Shown: positions 1-9,520, counted from the first letter of the stretch. The stretch is 64,000 bases of DNA from Fimbriimonadaceae bacterium (GCA_019454125.1 CP075365.1:924218-988217); one strand, 5' to 3'. Notes: generated from the sequence alone by a model not told the origin. Numbers and translations are program-made.

Positions 1-1755
1 GCTCAAGCCTTGGACGTTCATATCGTGTAGAAAACCTGGAAAGATCGGACTGATGCTACTGTAACCGTAGTCCAGAACAAGCCGAAGCCGACGTTGCATG
101 GGATGGGCAGAGAGCAACGCGAAGTAATCGTTCTTATAAGTTTGAACTGCTCCGGTAGCGACATCGATAAGTCCGAGTTCGTCACTATCGACCCGCTGGA
201 ACTCTTCTCTATAGAATGCGGCTTCGATCTTACGTTCTAGGTTCTGCGGAATATAGCCCCCGGCGCCGTCGAACGCTTCCATAAGGGTCAACCTCGCGTT
301 TCCAGGCAGTTTCCGAACATTGACCGCGGCGACAGCTTGGGCGGCCCGAATGTAGTGTCGCGCGATGGGCACGGGGGAACCGCGAAGGTCGATTACATTG
401 CATCCCGTGCTCAATAAACTCGCAATGATTGAGCGCTTGATCATCCGCGAACTGCGAGAAGAGTCTCTGGTTGTGACGACGTTTCCGCGAGGGGGAAGAA
501 CGGTTCCGAGGGCGAGACCGAAGCGTGTGGCGAACTCAGGTGTGATCTCGATGTTGCTGATCCCGGCTACGCCGAGATCGCGAAAGAGGGAGCCGCGCCA
601 GCGATTCCCGTACACCAACGACATCGTGAGGGTCGAGCCCCGCTCGACGAGCTTGTCCGGCCAAACCTTTATGCGTGGCCTTATCGTACAGCCGACGTCA
701 ATGAGACAGCGGTCGCCAATGACGGCTTCCTCTTGAATCTGCGACTCTCGTTTTATCGTGACACGTGAGCAGATGGTAGCGGACTTGACTTTAACGTCCA
801 TCCCCAAGTAGGAAGAATCCCAGACGACGCTGCGTTCGACAACCGCACCTTCTTCGACCAAAGTATTGTCCCCCAAAACCGAGTAGGGACCGACTTGAGC
901 ACGTCTCTTTATCCGCGAGTTTCTCCCGACACAGATCGGCGGGACAAGTTGGGTCTCGTCGTCGATGACCGTGCCCTCGCCTATCCAGACCCCTGGGTGG
1001 AGTTCCTCCCCAACCGGCTTGATCCCGATGCTGCCGCTCAAGACCTGTTGTTGGGCGTCCATGTACTGCGCAATAGTGCCGACATCGCACCAATAGTCGT
1101 CCATGATGTAACCATAGAGTGGCGCTCCCATTTCCAACAGGCGTGGGAATATGTCGCGGCTCCAGTCACAGTTGGTATCCGGAAGAAGATGCTGGAAGAT
1201 CTCTGGTTCCAGAATATAGATACCGGTGTTTACGGTGTCGCTAAAGACGTCCGACCACGCCGGTTTTTCCAGGAACCTCTTTATTCTTCCACCGGGTTCT
1301 GTTATAACGATGCCAAATTCTAGAGGGTTAGGGACATGGGTGAGGACGATAGTTGCGAGGGCCCCCGTTTGTTTATGGTGTAAAGCTGCCTTAGTCAGGT
1401 CGCAATCGGTTAATGCGTCTCCAGAAATGACGAAGAAAGAGCCATCTTCGAGTAGGGGTTGAGCCAGCTTTACGCTGCCGGCAGTCCCGAGAGGCATCTC
1501 CTCGGTGACATACGATAAGTTAAGGGCGTAGTCCGTGCCATCCCCAAACTCATTCTCGATCTCGTCGGCGAGATACCAAAGTGTCCCGACCACGTCTGAA
1601 ACCCCGTGAGTCTTGAGGAGCGAAAGGATATGGCCCATGATGGGGCGCCCCGCCACTGGAACCAAAGGTTTGGGACGGTTAGCGGTTAGTGGTCGCAATC
1701 GCGAGCCCTCACCGCCGGCCATAACCACAGCTTTCCTGACAGGGCTTTCCACCAC
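1..1755 (-). CDS. Sugar-phosphate nucleotidyltransferase fused to a phosphomannomutase-like domain (3' end outside window)
   Basis: About 585 residues are visible and the C-terminus lies beyond the left edge. The N-terminus reads [17 protein letters not shown], the nucleotide-binding signature of GlmU/mannose-1-phosphate guanylyltransferases, with [12 protein letters not shown] next. Residues of roughly 5-235 form the transferase domain, about 250-370 a left-handed helix region, and from about 390 an alpha/beta phosphohexomutase-like domain begins ([14 protein letters not shown], then [15 protein letters not shown]). The usual mutase serine motif TASHNP is replaced by [14 protein letters not shown], so mutase activity is doubtful. 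Such fusions are known in cyanobacteria and other phyla and probably make NDP-sugars for surface glycans. The start is one of two adjacent GTG codons (1755 or 1752), 45 bp after the peptidase stop, so it is probably the last gene of the ftsEX operon. Confidence 0.85.
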   Translation of the reverse strand, partial: MVESPVRKAVVMAGGEGSRLRPLTANRPKPLVPVAGRPIMGHILSLLKTHGVSDVVGTLWYLADEIENEFGDGTDYALNLSYVTEEMPLGTAGSVKLAQPLLEDGSFFVISGDALTDCDLTKAALHHKQTGALATIVLTHVPNPLEFGIVITEPGGRIKRFLEKPAWSDVFSDTVNTGIYILEPEIFQHLLPDTNCDWSRDIFPRLLEMGAPLYGYIMDDYWCDVGTIAQYMDAQQQVLSGSIGIKPVGEELHPGVWIGEGTVIDDETQLVPPICVGRNSRIKRRAQVGPYSVLGDNTLVEEGAVVERSVVWDSSYLGMDVKVKSATICSRVTIKRESQIQEEAVIGDRCLIDVGCTIRPRIKVWPDKLVERGSTLTMSLVYGNRWRGSLFRDLGVAGISNIEITPEFATRFGLALGTVLPPRGNVVTTRDSSRSSRMIKRSIIASLLSTGCNVIDLRGSPVPIARHYIRAAQAVAAVNVRKLPGNARLTLMEAFDGAGGYIPQNLERKIEAAFYREEFQRVDSDELGLIDVATGAVQTYKNDYFALLSAHPMQRRLRLVLDYGYSSISPIFPGFLHDMNVQGLS

Positions 1756-1799
1756 GGATTGATTATCGCCGAGGGCGGGCCAGAGGTCCCACTGGAGGG

Positions 1800-2936
1800 C
1801 TAACGCCCACGGGGGTCTACCGGCACCCCATTGATGCGGACTTCGAAGTGCAGGTGGGGACCGGTTGAGAAGCCGGTGGAGCCGACGGCGGCGATGTGAT
1901 GCCCGGCGGAAACTTTCTGGCCCTCTTGCACAAAGAGCCTCGAGCAGTGGCCATAGAGGGTGGACCGGCCGCCACCGTGGTCGATCACGACCGCGTTGCC
2001 GTAACCGTTGCGCCAACCGGCGGAGATCACAACGCCTGAGCCCGCAGCATAGATCGGGGTGCCGGTGGGGGCAGCGATATCGACCCCGGTATGGAGCCGC
2101 CGAGTGTGGGTGATCGGGTGGATGCGGTAGCCGAAGCCGCTGGTGTGCCGGCCACTCACGGGCGAACGGAAGCCGCCTCGGTACGTTTCAAACCGCCCTT
2201 GGTTTTGAGTCTGGAAAGCAAGGATCTGGGCTTGCAGCTCCTTACTCGTCCTCTCCATCGCGGCGAGTTCGTCTTCGAGCTCGTTGCGTTCGTTGCGCAA
2301 CCGGCCGAGGGCCGTCGCCTTCCTAGCTTTCACCGCGTCAAGTCGAGACTGCTCGGCCGACTGGGTGCTTTCCAGCTTGGCGATCCGCAAGACCTGCGCA
2401 TCCTGCACCTTCTTCTTAGCCGCGACCTGTTCGCACAGGATCTTCACCTCCTCAAAGAGCGCGCGGTCTCGATGTGCGATGCGTTCGAGCAGCGCTTGCC
2501 GGGAGGCGAAATCGGAAAGAGTGCGTGCGCCGATCAGGAGGGATAAGGCCGTCTCATTCGAAGACATGTACATGGAACGGATGCGCCGCGCGGCCATGAT
2601 CCGCTTCTCCTCAAGCTTTACCTCGCCCTGCCGCAGCTGCTCGACGAGCGCGGCTTGTTCTTTCCGCTCTTTCTCAAGCTGGTCGCGAGTGTTCGCCAGG
2701 CTCTCCTCCAGGGTCGTCATCTGGCTGTCGAGCTGACGCAGGTCCTCGGCCACCTGGAACACCTGCTTCTTCTTCTCCTTAAGCTCCGCGCGCACGCCCT
2801 GGGCCTGCTTCTGGACCGAAGAAAGCCGGGTCTTCAGTCCGCGCGACTTGAGTTGGGTGCTTTGGGCGATGGCCGATTCGGGCGAGGTCGCAGCCACCAG
2901 GGCGCCCATTGCGAGCAGGGCAAGGGCCTTCTTCAG
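1800..2936 (-). CDS. Secreted M23/LytM peptidase with coiled coil (EnvC-like)
   Basis: This 378-residue exported protein has an [16 protein letters not shown] signal peptide ending near AIAQ. A long coiled coil follows (about 35-255), then a LytM domain. The zinc ligands are intact: [10 protein letters not shown] (HxxxD) and GPHLHFEV (HxH). It should therefore cut peptidoglycan itself, unlike E. coli EnvC, which is a degenerate activator. The layout matches the hydrolases controlled by FtsEX. The only start that keeps the whole signal peptide is CTG at 2936, which overlaps the ftsX stop as CTGA with GGAGG five bases upstream. The next ATG (residue 10) would cut the signal peptide short. Confidence 0.88.
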   Translation of the reverse strand: MKKALALLAMGALVAATSPESAIAQSTQLKSRGLKTRLSSVQKQAQGVRAELKEKKKQVFQVAEDLRQLDSQMTTLEESLANTRDQLEKERKEQAALVEQLRQGEVKLEEKRIMAARRIRSMYMSSNETALSLLIGARTLSDFASRQALLERIAHRDRALFEEVKILCEQVAAKKKVQDAQVLRIAKLESTQSAEQSRLDAVKARKATALGRLRNERNELEDELAAMERTSKELQAQILAFQTQNQGRFETYRGGFRSPVSGRHTSGFGYRIHPITHTRRLHTGVDIAAPTGTPIYAAGSGVVISAGWRNGYGNAVVIDHGGGRSTLYGHCSRLFVQEGQKVSAGHHIAAVGSTGFSTGPHLHFEVRINGVPVDPRGR

Positions 2937-3829
2937 AGGGGCCTCCGTGTGGGTCTTGCGGTTTCTCGCACGGCGATGGACGAGCAGATCAAGCCATAGG
3001 CGGCACCGGCTGCGGAGAGAAGGATAAGGGCCTGGTTGAGAGGAAAAGGTTGGCCGCCGCCCATGGCGGAGAAGTTTCTGACCACGGTCGACTGCACGAG
3101 GTTGTCCGTCGCCCACAGGATGCCGGCGGCCAGCAAGCCCCCGATCGCCCCTTGGACAAGGCCCTCGATCAGCATTGGCGTCCAAACCATCCCCCGTGTC
3201 GCCCCCACCAGCTGCATGATCCTAATCTCGCGCCGTCGAGCCAGGATCGTAAGCCGTATGGCATTGTAGATCAAGACGCCGCTGGTGAGCAACATGACTC
3301 CGCCAAGGGTCACGCCCAACCATGGCACGGCGCGCATCGCGTTAGAAAGGAAGTCTTGCTCGGCTTTCGCAAATTTTACGCCGTCCTTTTCAACCTCAGG
3401 CAGGGCCTTTAAGGCGGCGACCACGCCATTAAAGTTTGAGATGTCCTTTACGCGGATAACGTAGGAGTTCGGAAGCGGATTATCCTTAAAGAGTCCATTG
3501 ACGTCGACGTTCGGGTTGTCCTTGGCGAACTCGCGCAGGCCGTCTTCGCGCGAGACAAACCTGACCGTTTGTGTGCCTGGGATTGCGAGGATCTTCGCCC
3601 GTAGTGCCCGCGCCTCGCTGGTTGGGATCGAATCCTTAAGGAATATCTTGACCTCGCTCTTATCGCCCAGGCCTTGGACAAAGTGGGCAAGTCCCAGGTA
3701 GGCGTAACCCAGTCCACCGAGCAGAAAGAGCGCCATGGCCGCTGTTGTGATCGCGGCGAAGGTCATCCACGCGTTACGGCGTAGCGCCGTCATCGCTTCA
3801 CCCAGCAAGAACTCTAATCGGTCAAGCAT
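2933..3829 (-). CDS. ftsX: Cell-division protein FtsX
   Basis: This is the 298-residue membrane subunit of the FtsEX division complex. It has the family layout: a short cytoplasmic start, TM1 near residues 22-45, a periplasmic domain of about 120 residues ([11 protein letters not shown] to KFAKAEQDF), then three TMs. [19 protein letters not shown], between TM2 and TM3, is the typical FtsX/MacB loop that contacts the ATPase. It overlaps ftsE by 8 bp upstream and the peptidase by 4 bp downstream, which argues for coupled translation. FtsX probably transmits ATP-driven movement to the coiled coil of the downstream peptidase. Confidence 0.93.
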   Translation of the reverse strand: MLDRLEFLLGEAMTALRRNAWMTFAAITTAAMALFLLGGLGYAYLGLAHFVQGLGDKSEVKIFLKDSIPTSEARALRAKILAIPGTQTVRFVSREDGLREFAKDNPNVDVNGLFKDNPLPNSYVIRVKDISNFNGVVAALKALPEVEKDGVKFAKAEQDFLSNAMRAVPWLGVTLGGVMLLTSGVLIYNAIRLTILARRREIRIMQLVGATRGMVWTPMLIEGLVQGAIGGLLAAGILWATDNLVQSTVVRNFSAMGGGQPFPLNQALILLSAAGAAYGLICSSIAVRETARPTRRPL

Positions 3830-4571
3830 TCTCGACCTCCACGGGCGCCGGGTCTGCGTCGGACGCGCAGTCCGTGGCGCCGGAATCGTCGACGATCAGC
3901 CCTTGCTCCATGGTCACGGTCCGGCGATCGACCATACGCACGATCGGCATGTCGTGGGTCGCAAAAATCACGGTGGTCCCCCGCAAGTTGAGCTGCAAGA
4001 GCAGTTCTGTGATCTCGACGCTCTGCGCCGGGTCGAGGTTGCCGGTGGGCTCGTCGGCGAGCAAAAGGGGCGGATTGTTGATCAGGGCGCGCCCAATGGC
4101 CACCCGCTGCTGCTCGCCCCCGCTTAGCTGCCCTGGGAAAGCGTCGGCTCGGTGCAGCAGGTTCACGCGCTCGAGGATCTCTGGGACCAATTGCCGCACT
4201 TCCCGCCGGGTCTTTCCGACGGCCCGCATCGCATAGCCCAGGTTCTCCCAGACCTTCTTCGTCGGCAACAGCCCAAAATCTTGCGGAACGATCCCCATCT
4301 GGCGCCGAAGGAGAGGCACCTCCGCCGGTCTGACGGTCGCCAGGTCGCGACCGGCGAGCGTCACCGTGCCGGCCGTATGCTCGACCTCGCGCGTGACGGT
4401 CTTAAGCAGGGTGCTCTTGCCACAACCGGTCCGGCCGCAGAGAAATACGAACTCGCCTTTCTCGACCCGGAGCGATACGCCCCTAAGGCCCGTGACCATC
4501 TCGTTGTAGGCGACTTCCACATCCTGGAAGAGGATGTATGCCGCCGCACCCTCCCCATTCGGGTGCCCCAT
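3822..4571 (-). CDS. ftsE: Cell-division ATP-binding protein FtsE
   Basis: This ABC ATPase partners FtsX. Visible motifs are Walker A (GRTGCGKST), the Q-loop ([12 protein letters not shown]), the signature LSGGEQQR, Walker B (LLLADEP) and the switch histidine (FATHD). A C-terminal extension rich in Asp and Ala ([22 protein letters not shown]) is longer than in E. coli FtsE. ATG 4571 gives 249 residues; a TTG at 4592 would add seven. I prefer 4571 because a TAGCAT box lies 7 bp upstream of it, the spacing seen at many other genes in this window. It is the first gene of the minus-strand ftsE-ftsX-peptidase operon. Confidence 0.93.
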   Translation of the reverse strand: MGHPNGEGAAAYILFQDVEVAYNEMVTGLRGVSLRVEKGEFVFLCGRTGCGKSTLLKTVTREVEHTAGTVTLAGRDLATVRPAEVPLLRRQMGIVPQDFGLLPTKKVWENLGYAMRAVGKTRREVRQLVPEILERVNLLHRADAFPGQLSGGEQQRVAIGRALINNPPLLLADEPTGNLDPAQSVEITELLLQLNLRGTTVIFATHDMPIVRMVDRRTVTMEQGLIVDDSGATDCASDADPAPVEVENA

Positions 4572-4578
4572 GCTGTCG

Positions 4579-4584
4579 ATGCTA
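4579..4584 (-). promoter_or_regulatory. Putative -10 box of ftsE (TAGCAT)
   Basis: TAGCAT ends 7 bp before the ATG at 4571. Transcription would begin at or next to the start codon. No good -35 element is seen at 17 bp. Confidence 0.4.
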
Positions 4585-4655
4585 CCTGTCAACGCTTGCC
4601 AGGTCTCCCGGACGTGTGGTCATGTCCAAGAATCAGGACGGGCCAGGACAGGGTG

Positions 4656-4661
4656 TATGCT
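4656..4661 (+). promoter_or_regulatory. Putative -10 box (TATGCT) before the LolA-like gene
   Basis: TATGCT lies 5 bp before ATG 4667, which would give a leaderless transcript. It favours 4667 over the upstream in-frame ATG at 4622. Confidence 0.4.
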
Positions 4662-4666
4662 CGGCT

Positions 4667-5323
4667 ATGCTTTCAGCACTCGTGCTCTTCGCGGTCACGC
4701 CTAGGGACGAAGCGCGCGACCTCTTCCTCAGTGTGCTCGATTCCTATGCAGCCCGAAGCTCCGTGGCGCTCAAGATCGACCACCAGGACTCCAGCGGCCT
4801 CTTTCCGGGACGGTTCGAGCAAGAGCTCAAGTGGAAGAAAGGCCGCCGGTTCACGCTCCTGCTCGTGAAGGGCGAAGGGTCAGACGCGGTGTCGAGCGGC
4901 CTTCCGCCGGATTACTATTGCGACGGGGAGCGTGTCCTCGTCGTCACCTCGAGTGGCGAGAAAGCCGAAGAGCCGATCGAAAGGGAAAACGTGATGCCGG
5001 GCTGGGAGGTCACAGGAGACGTCGTCCTTTCTTGGCTAATGGGCACGGAGAACAAGAAGTACTGGGCCTCTCCACCGGCTGGGATTGAGACGGAGTTCAC
5101 CATGGGCGAAGACCGGGAATGGATGGGAGAGAAGGCAAAAACCATCAATTTCTCCTTCGTCCGGGAAGACCAAAAGTTCGAAAGCGTGTTTTATATCTCG
5201 GAGGATAAAACCCGCTATTTGGGCGCCTCCTACGAACTAAACGGTAAGAAAGCGTGGGTCCACTACAAGGAACAGAAGTTCGACGTCGAACTGCCGGATG
5301 ATCTGGGTGACGGGCCAGGGTAG
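4667..5323 (+). CDS. Secreted LolA-like protein of unknown function
   Basis: About 218 residues with a short signal peptide (MLSALVLFAVTP). The body (LFLSVLDSYAARSSVALKID, then KWKKGRRFTLLLVKGEG and YYCDGERVLVVTSSGEK) has the strand pattern and the size of LolA/LolB-like beta-barrel proteins, which carry lipids or lipoproteins or act as envelope sensors. No catalytic motif is visible. The frame is open from an ATG at 4622; 4667 is chosen for the signal peptide and the -10 box. It stands back to back with ftsE and is followed by the thioesterase gene 1 bp after its stop. Confidence 0.6.
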   Translation: MLSALVLFAVTPRDEARDLFLSVLDSYAARSSVALKIDHQDSSGLFPGRFEQELKWKKGRRFTLLLVKGEGSDAVSSGLPPDYYCDGERVLVVTSSGEKAEEPIERENVMPGWEVTGDVVLSWLMGTENKKYWASPPAGIETEFTMGEDREWMGEKAKTINFSFVREDQKFESVFYISEDKTRYLGASYELNGKKAWVHYKEQKFDVELPDDLGDGPG

Positions 5324-5324
5324 C

Positions 5325-5789
5325 GTGTCGAAGTCTGGGTTGCACGACGAACTTCCGGATTACTTCACGGAAGAGCGGATCCGCGTCCGCTATGGCGAGA
5401 CCGACCAGATGGGCCACGCTTACTATGCCAACTACCTTTATTGGTTTGAGCAAGCGCGCGGGGCCTGGTGCCGAGACCGTGGATTCACCTACAAGAGCTT
5501 GGAGGATATGGGCTATAGGCTGCCTGCTGTAGAGGCTCACTTACGCTATAAGGGTGAAGTCAAGTATGACGACTGGATCGTGGTAAGGGTTTGGATGCCC
5601 GAGATCAAGCGCGCGGCGATGAGGTTTGCGTACCAAGTCTACAACGAGTCGTCAGGGACGGTGGTCACGGAAGGTTACACCTGGCACGTACTCGTGGGAT
5701 CGCAGATGAAGGCTGTCTCGATCCCACCCGAGATCCGCGCGATGTTAGAGCGGGATCCCCGGGCGCATCCCAGGGTCGACCAACCCTAG
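5325..5789 (+). CDS. Acyl-CoA thioesterase, 4-hydroxybenzoyl-CoA thioesterase/YbgC type
   Basis: This hotdog-fold protein of about 154 residues probably hydrolyses acyl-CoA or aryl-CoA thioesters. The signature RYGETDQMGHAYYANYLYWFEQAR contains the catalytic Asp of the 4HBT family. The rest (AHLRYKGEVKYDDWIVVRVWM, TVVTEGYTWHVLV) matches the hotdog strands. GTG 5325 follows directly after the preceding stop. An ATG at 5298 would overlap that gene and add nine residues. Its 3' end overlaps the convergent racemase gene by 45 bp. The substrate cannot be told from sequence. Confidence 0.82.
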   Translation: MSKSGLHDELPDYFTEERIRVRYGETDQMGHAYYANYLYWFEQARGAWCRDRGFTYKSLEDMGYRLPAVEAHLRYKGEVKYDDWIVVRVWMPEIKRAAMRFAYQVYNESSGTVVTEGYTWHVLVGSQMKAVSIPPEIRAMLERDPRAHPRVDQP

Positions 5790-6731
5790 GGACGAGTTCA
5801 GACGAAAGCCGTGCCGGAACGGGTCTTCGGGATCCAGATTGATTCGCGTTTCCGCCGTGACGAAGGCACGGCCCCGAATATAGGGCGTCACCTGGTTCTC
5901 GCCCGCCGGCTCATACCAAGCCTCGAAAACGCTCCCTGAAATGCCCTCTTGGCGCCATACCTCACCGGGGAGCAGGTCGCCCCGCGCGGCGAGGCAGGCG
6001 AGCTTCGCGGACGTCCCGGTTCCGCAGGGCGAGCGGTCGAAGGCGCCGCCCGGGCAAAGCACAAAGTTCTGCGCGCTGAGGGTGCTGTCGCTCGGCGCAC
6101 CGAAAAGGGCGATGTGGTCGATGACTTCACCCTCTGGGCCGGTCAGCCCCGCGCGCGAAAGGGCCGCCCGCACCCCGAGGCTGAACTCGTGAAGGTCGTG
6201 AACGTTGATCGAGCCGAGGTGGTGGTCCGTATGGTCCGTGAGGAAGAACCAGTTGCCCCCATAGGCCAAGTCCCCCAGGACCGGGCGGTCGTGACTTGTG
6301 TCGACGACCACGCTCTGTTGATAGCAATAGGAGGGCACGTTTTTCACTTCGACCCTGGAATCGTCGAGCAGATCGACCGTGACTCGGCCCGCCGGCGTGT
6401 GAAACGTGTGCCGGCCAGGAGCGATCTGTCCGAGGAAGCGGAGGCTCTCGACCACGCCAATGAGACCATGGCCGCACATGCCGAGGTAGCCCACGTTGTT
6501 GAAGAAGACGACGTCGTAGCCGGGTTCCGCGGACTCCGTCGGGGTCACGACCGCCCCAACCGCCACGTCGCTGCCGCGCGGCTCAAGGCAAAGCGTGCGA
6601 CGGAGCCAATCGTGAGAACGGCTCAGCTCGTTCCGTATCTGGATGGCGTCGCCTGCCAAGCCCAGATGGTCGCCGAAAACCATTCTCGTAGGCTCGCCGC
6701 CCGTGTGGCTGTCGACAACGTCGATGCGCAT
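5745..6731 (-). CDS. Proline racemase / 4-hydroxyproline epimerase family enzyme
   Basis: 328 residues, the usual family length. Both catalytic cysteines are present: C86 in NNVGYLGMCGHGL and C236 in DRSPCGTGTSAKLA. The two-cysteine pair indicates racemase or epimerase chemistry; trans-3-hydroxyproline dehydratases have Thr at the second place. MRIDVVDSHTGGEPTR is the typical N-terminus. The substrate is probably proline or 4-hydroxyproline. No hydroxyproline-catabolism genes are adjacent. A TAAACT box lies 10 bp upstream of the ATG. The last 45 bp overlap the thioesterase gene tail to tail. Confidence 0.88.
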   Translation of the reverse strand: MRIDVVDSHTGGEPTRMVFGDHLGLAGDAIQIRNELSRSHDWLRRTLCLEPRGSDVAVGAVVTPTESAEPGYDVVFFNNVGYLGMCGHGLIGVVESLRFLGQIAPGRHTFHTPAGRVTVDLLDDSRVEVKNVPSYCYQQSVVVDTSHDRPVLGDLAYGGNWFFLTDHTDHHLGSINVHDLHEFSLGVRAALSRAGLTGPEGEVIDHIALFGAPSDSTLSAQNFVLCPGGAFDRSPCGTGTSAKLACLAARGDLLPGEVWRQEGISGSVFEAWYEPAGENQVTPYIRGRAFVTAETRINLDPEDPFRHGFRLNSSLGLVDPGMRPGIPL

Positions 6732-6741
6732 AAGAAGGGCC

Positions 6742-6747
6742 AGTTTA
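6742..6747 (-). promoter_or_regulatory. Putative -10 box (TAAACT) of the racemase gene
   Basis: TAAACT ends 10 bp before ATG 6731. The spacing leaves a leader of only a few bases or none. Confidence 0.4.
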
Positions 6748-6811
6748 CGCTTCGCCTGGGATTCTTGGAGGCAGTTACTGGCCCTATATCGCTCGAATCG
6801 TTACCAGCTTC

Positions 6812-7354
6812 TTACTTTTCTGGGACGAACTTGAGGACCTGGCCGTTAAGGCAGTAGCGCAAGCCGCTGGGCGGAGGCCCGTCTTCGAACACATGGCCAA
6901 GGTGACCGTCGCACCGCGCGCAAAGGATCTCTGTCCTCACCATGCCGAAGCCCTTATCGCTCTTGTACCAAAGGGCGTCTTTGGTGATGGGTTCGAAGAA
7001 AGAGGGCCAGCCGCTGCCCGAATCGAACTTTTCCGTGTTCCGAAAGAGGGGCAGGTCACACCCCACGCAGTGGTAGACGCCGGGGCCTTTGCTCTCTAAG
7101 TTCACGCCGCAGAACGCCGGCTCCGTGCCCTTGGCACGGAGTATTCGGTACTGCTCGGGGGTAAGTCGCTTGCGCCACTCTTCGTCCGAGAGCACGAGCT
7201 TGTCTTCGCGCTTCGGGCTTTCCTGGTTCAAATTGACGATTTCCTGCTGCATCTTGGTTTTTACCTGCGACTTCGGGAGGGTGGCGTAGCCAGCCGCGAA
7301 AACTCCTGCGATTGTTGCTAATGCGAAAAGGGGCGCCGTGAGTTTCATCTCCAA
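6812..7354 (-). CDS. msrB: Peptide-methionine (R)-S-oxide reductase, exported
   Basis: MsrB repairs oxidised methionine (R isomer) in proteins. The 180 residues start with a hydrophobic segment (LTAPLFALATIAGVFAAGYA), so the enzyme is secreted or membrane-anchored. Zinc cysteines are C96/C99 (CVGC) and C145/C148 (CARC). The catalytic cysteine is C168 in RYCLN, and SGSGWPSF and GHLGHVF are also conserved. C82 is in a place where some family members keep a resolving cysteine. ATG 7354 or ATG 7348 could be the start; TGGAG precedes the second. The gene is divergent from the lipid kinase. Confidence 0.93.
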   Translation of the reverse strand: MEMKLTAPLFALATIAGVFAAGYATLPKSQVKTKMQQEIVNLNQESPKREDKLVLSDEEWRKRLTPEQYRILRAKGTEPAFCGVNLESKGPGVYHCVGCDLPLFRNTEKFDSGSGWPSFFEPITKDALWYKSDKGFGMVRTEILCARCDGHLGHVFEDGPPPSGLRYCLNGQVLKFVPEK

Positions 7355-7461
7355 TGGCAGGGAACGCAGTTCGGATGGGGCGAGTTCCGCGCGGTTCTGG
7401 GACCGGTCCGGCGCCTATGTCCCGAGGTTGTCTTCCCGAGCCGATCAGACTGAGGGCGGCG

Positions 7462-8358
7462 ATGGGACTGAAAGCGTTCATTAACTCGCGGTCCCGGAGA
7501 GGCCACGTGGCCAAAGGCGAGGTTGCCTCTGCCGCCGCTGACTTCGGTCTTGCACTGGAGACGTGCGAAGCGGTCGTGGACCTCAAGGAGCTGGCGGCCG
7601 GTTTGCGCGCCGCGATCGCCGAGAAGGATCCATATGTCTTCGTTGGCGGCGGGGACGGAACGCTGGGGTTCGCCGCACAGATCCTTAAGAATTCCGGCAC
7701 GGCCCTTGCGGTCGTTCCCCTCGGTACGGGAAACGCCTTCGCCCAAGACCTAGAGCTGCCGGTCGACGTCCGAGCGGCCGTGCAGGTGGCGGCCACCGGA
7801 ACCCCACAACCGGTGGACGTCGGCGTGATCGAAGGTCGGACCTTCGTCAACTTCATAAGTTGCGGTCTGCCCGTAGCGATCGCGGACTCCTTGGACAGCA
7901 GGCAGAAGCGGACGATAGGGCGACTCGCATACGTGAGCGCGTTCTTCCGCGCCCTGCGAGAAATGCGCCCGTTCGACGCGACCATCGAGCTCAATAGCGA
8001 GTCCGTGACGTTCGAAACGATCCTGGTGGTCGCAGGGGTCGGGCGGCGGCACGCGGGCCCTTTCGTTGTTGCCCCAGACGCGCAACGCAACGACGGACAG
8101 TTCACAATATATGCGATCACGGGCTCCGGGAGGGGACAACTCTTGCGGCTGTTCTTGGCCCTATTGATCGACCGGCACACCGAACTGCCAGACGTGTTCC
8201 ACGGCCGAACGGAAAACTTCAAGTTCAAGACGAGCCGCCCAAAGCGAGTGGCGGTCGACGGCGAGCCCGTGGTAAAGACGCCGGTGGAAGCCCGGATCGA
8301 GCCGGGCGCACTTTTAGTCATGCAACCCGTCCCGCGACAAGAGGAAGAACCGATATGA
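7462..8358 (+). CDS. Diacylglycerol/lipid kinase family protein
   Basis: 298 residues from ATG 7462. The DAGK catalytic signature VGGGDGTLG lies near residues 61-69, with VVPLGTGNAFAQDL as the second nucleotide loop. The family phosphorylates diacylglycerol, sphingosine-like or undecaprenol-type lipids at the membrane. The C-terminal half has the beta-sandwich pattern ending KRVAVDGEPVVKTPVEARI. The open frame extends up to 7354, but the upstream part is low in conserved features. The stop overlaps the ATG of the next gene (ATGA), so the two are probably co-translated. Confidence 0.85.
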   Translation: MGLKAFINSRSRRGHVAKGEVASAAADFGLALETCEAVVDLKELAAGLRAAIAEKDPYVFVGGGDGTLGFAAQILKNSGTALAVVPLGTGNAFAQDLELPVDVRAAVQVAATGTPQPVDVGVIEGRTFVNFISCGLPVAIADSLDSRQKRTIGRLAYVSAFFRALREMRPFDATIELNSESVTFETILVVAGVGRRHAGPFVVAPDAQRNDGQFTIYAITGSGRGQLLRLFLALLIDRHTELPDVFHGRTENFKFKTSRPKRVAVDGEPVVKTPVEARIEPGALLVMQPVPRQEEEPI

Positions 8359-9518
8359 GTGGCACACCGGTGGTTCGCCTGAAGCGCGGGAAGGAAAGAA
8401 AGGTCCGCAATTTCTACCCGTGGATCCAGCGCGGGGAGTGCCGTGCTGAAGGCGTCGCCGATGGGGAAGTCGCGGACCTGGTGGACGCAGACGGCGACTT
8501 TCTTGCGAGAGGCACCTACAACTCCCAGAGCAGGTTCCTGTTCCGGGTCTTGAGCCTCGACAAGGCGGAAAGGATCGACGAGGCCTTCTTCTTCGGCCGG
8601 ATCCAGGAGGCTGAGCGGAAGCGAAAGGAACTCATCACGGGCACGGACTCCTACCGCCTCGTTTTCGGCGAGGCCGACGGACTCTCCGGGCTCATAGTGG
8701 ACCGCTATGTCGACCAGCTTATCGTGCAAGTCCGCTCTCTCGGCATGGAGCGGTTGAAGCCCCTCTGGATGCCGGCGCTGCAGGCCGCGACGGGGGCCAG
8801 GGGTGCATACGAGCGGAGCGAGATGGCGGGCCGTGCGGAGGAAGGGCTCGAACCGGTCGCAGGCTTGCTCTTCGGCGAAGTCCCCGAATCCATCCCGATC
8901 ATCGAGAACGGGCTTCGCTATATCGTTCCGCTGAAGGAGGGCCTGAAGACCGGCTTTTATCTTGACCAACGAGAAACGCGGCGCCAGTTCCGCGAGGCGG
9001 TGCAGCCAGGTCAAAAGGTGCTGGATGCGTTCTGCTATTCCGGCTCCTTTGCCCTGAACGCGGCCAAGGCGGGAGCCTTGGCCTATGGCGTAGACATCCA
9101 TACCGCGGCCATTGAGTCCGCCCGCGAACATGCCACGACCAACGGCCTTGAAGCCGTCTTCGTCGAAGCCAACGTGTTCGACTGGCTCAAAGCGGACACC
9201 CTCGGGCCTTACGACTGGATCGTGCTCGATCCCCCTGCCATCGCCAAGACCGAGTCGAAGAGGAACTCGCTCAAATGGGCGATCTGGCGGCTCGTGCACG
9301 ACGCCCTTCCGATACTGAAGCCGGGTGGGCGTATGATCGTCTGCAACTGCTCGTACCAGCTCTCGCTGACGGAGACGGTCGAGACCTGCCGCCTCGCGGG
9401 GAGCGACCGGGGTCGTCAACTCTATTTTGAGCGCGTCACGCTCCAGGACCTCGACCACCCCGCCCCGATCCACTTCCCTGAAGCCCTCTATCTGAAGTGC
9501 GTTTGGCTCCGCGGGTGA
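8355..9518 (+). CDS. rlmI: Class I rRNA cytosine-5 methyltransferase, RlmI family
   Basis: 387 residues: an N-terminal PUA-like domain (VVRLKRGKERKVRNFYPWIQRGE), a central EEHEE region (LVFGEADGLSGLIVDRY), and a Rossmann methyltransferase domain. SAM motif I is VLDAFCYSGSFALNAAKAGA and the catalytic-region DPP motif is IVLDPPAIAK; the late CNCS supplies the expected cysteine. RlmI makes m5C1962 in 23S rRNA. It overlaps the lipid kinase gene by 4 bp. It ends 2 bp from the convergent radical SAM gene, with no obvious terminator between. Confidence 0.85.
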   Translation: MSGTPVVRLKRGKERKVRNFYPWIQRGECRAEGVADGEVADLVDADGDFLARGTYNSQSRFLFRVLSLDKAERIDEAFFFGRIQEAERKRKELITGTDSYRLVFGEADGLSGLIVDRYVDQLIVQVRSLGMERLKPLWMPALQAATGARGAYERSEMAGRAEEGLEPVAGLLFGEVPESIPIIENGLRYIVPLKEGLKTGFYLDQRETRRQFREAVQPGQKVLDAFCYSGSFALNAAKAGALAYGVDIHTAAIESAREHATTNGLEAVFVEANVFDWLKADTLGPYDWIVLDPPAIAKTESKRNSLKWAIWRLVHDALPILKPGGRMIVCNCSYQLSLTETVETCRLAGSDRGRQLYFERVTLQDLDHPAPIHFPEALYLKCVWLRG

Positions 9519-9520
9519 CG

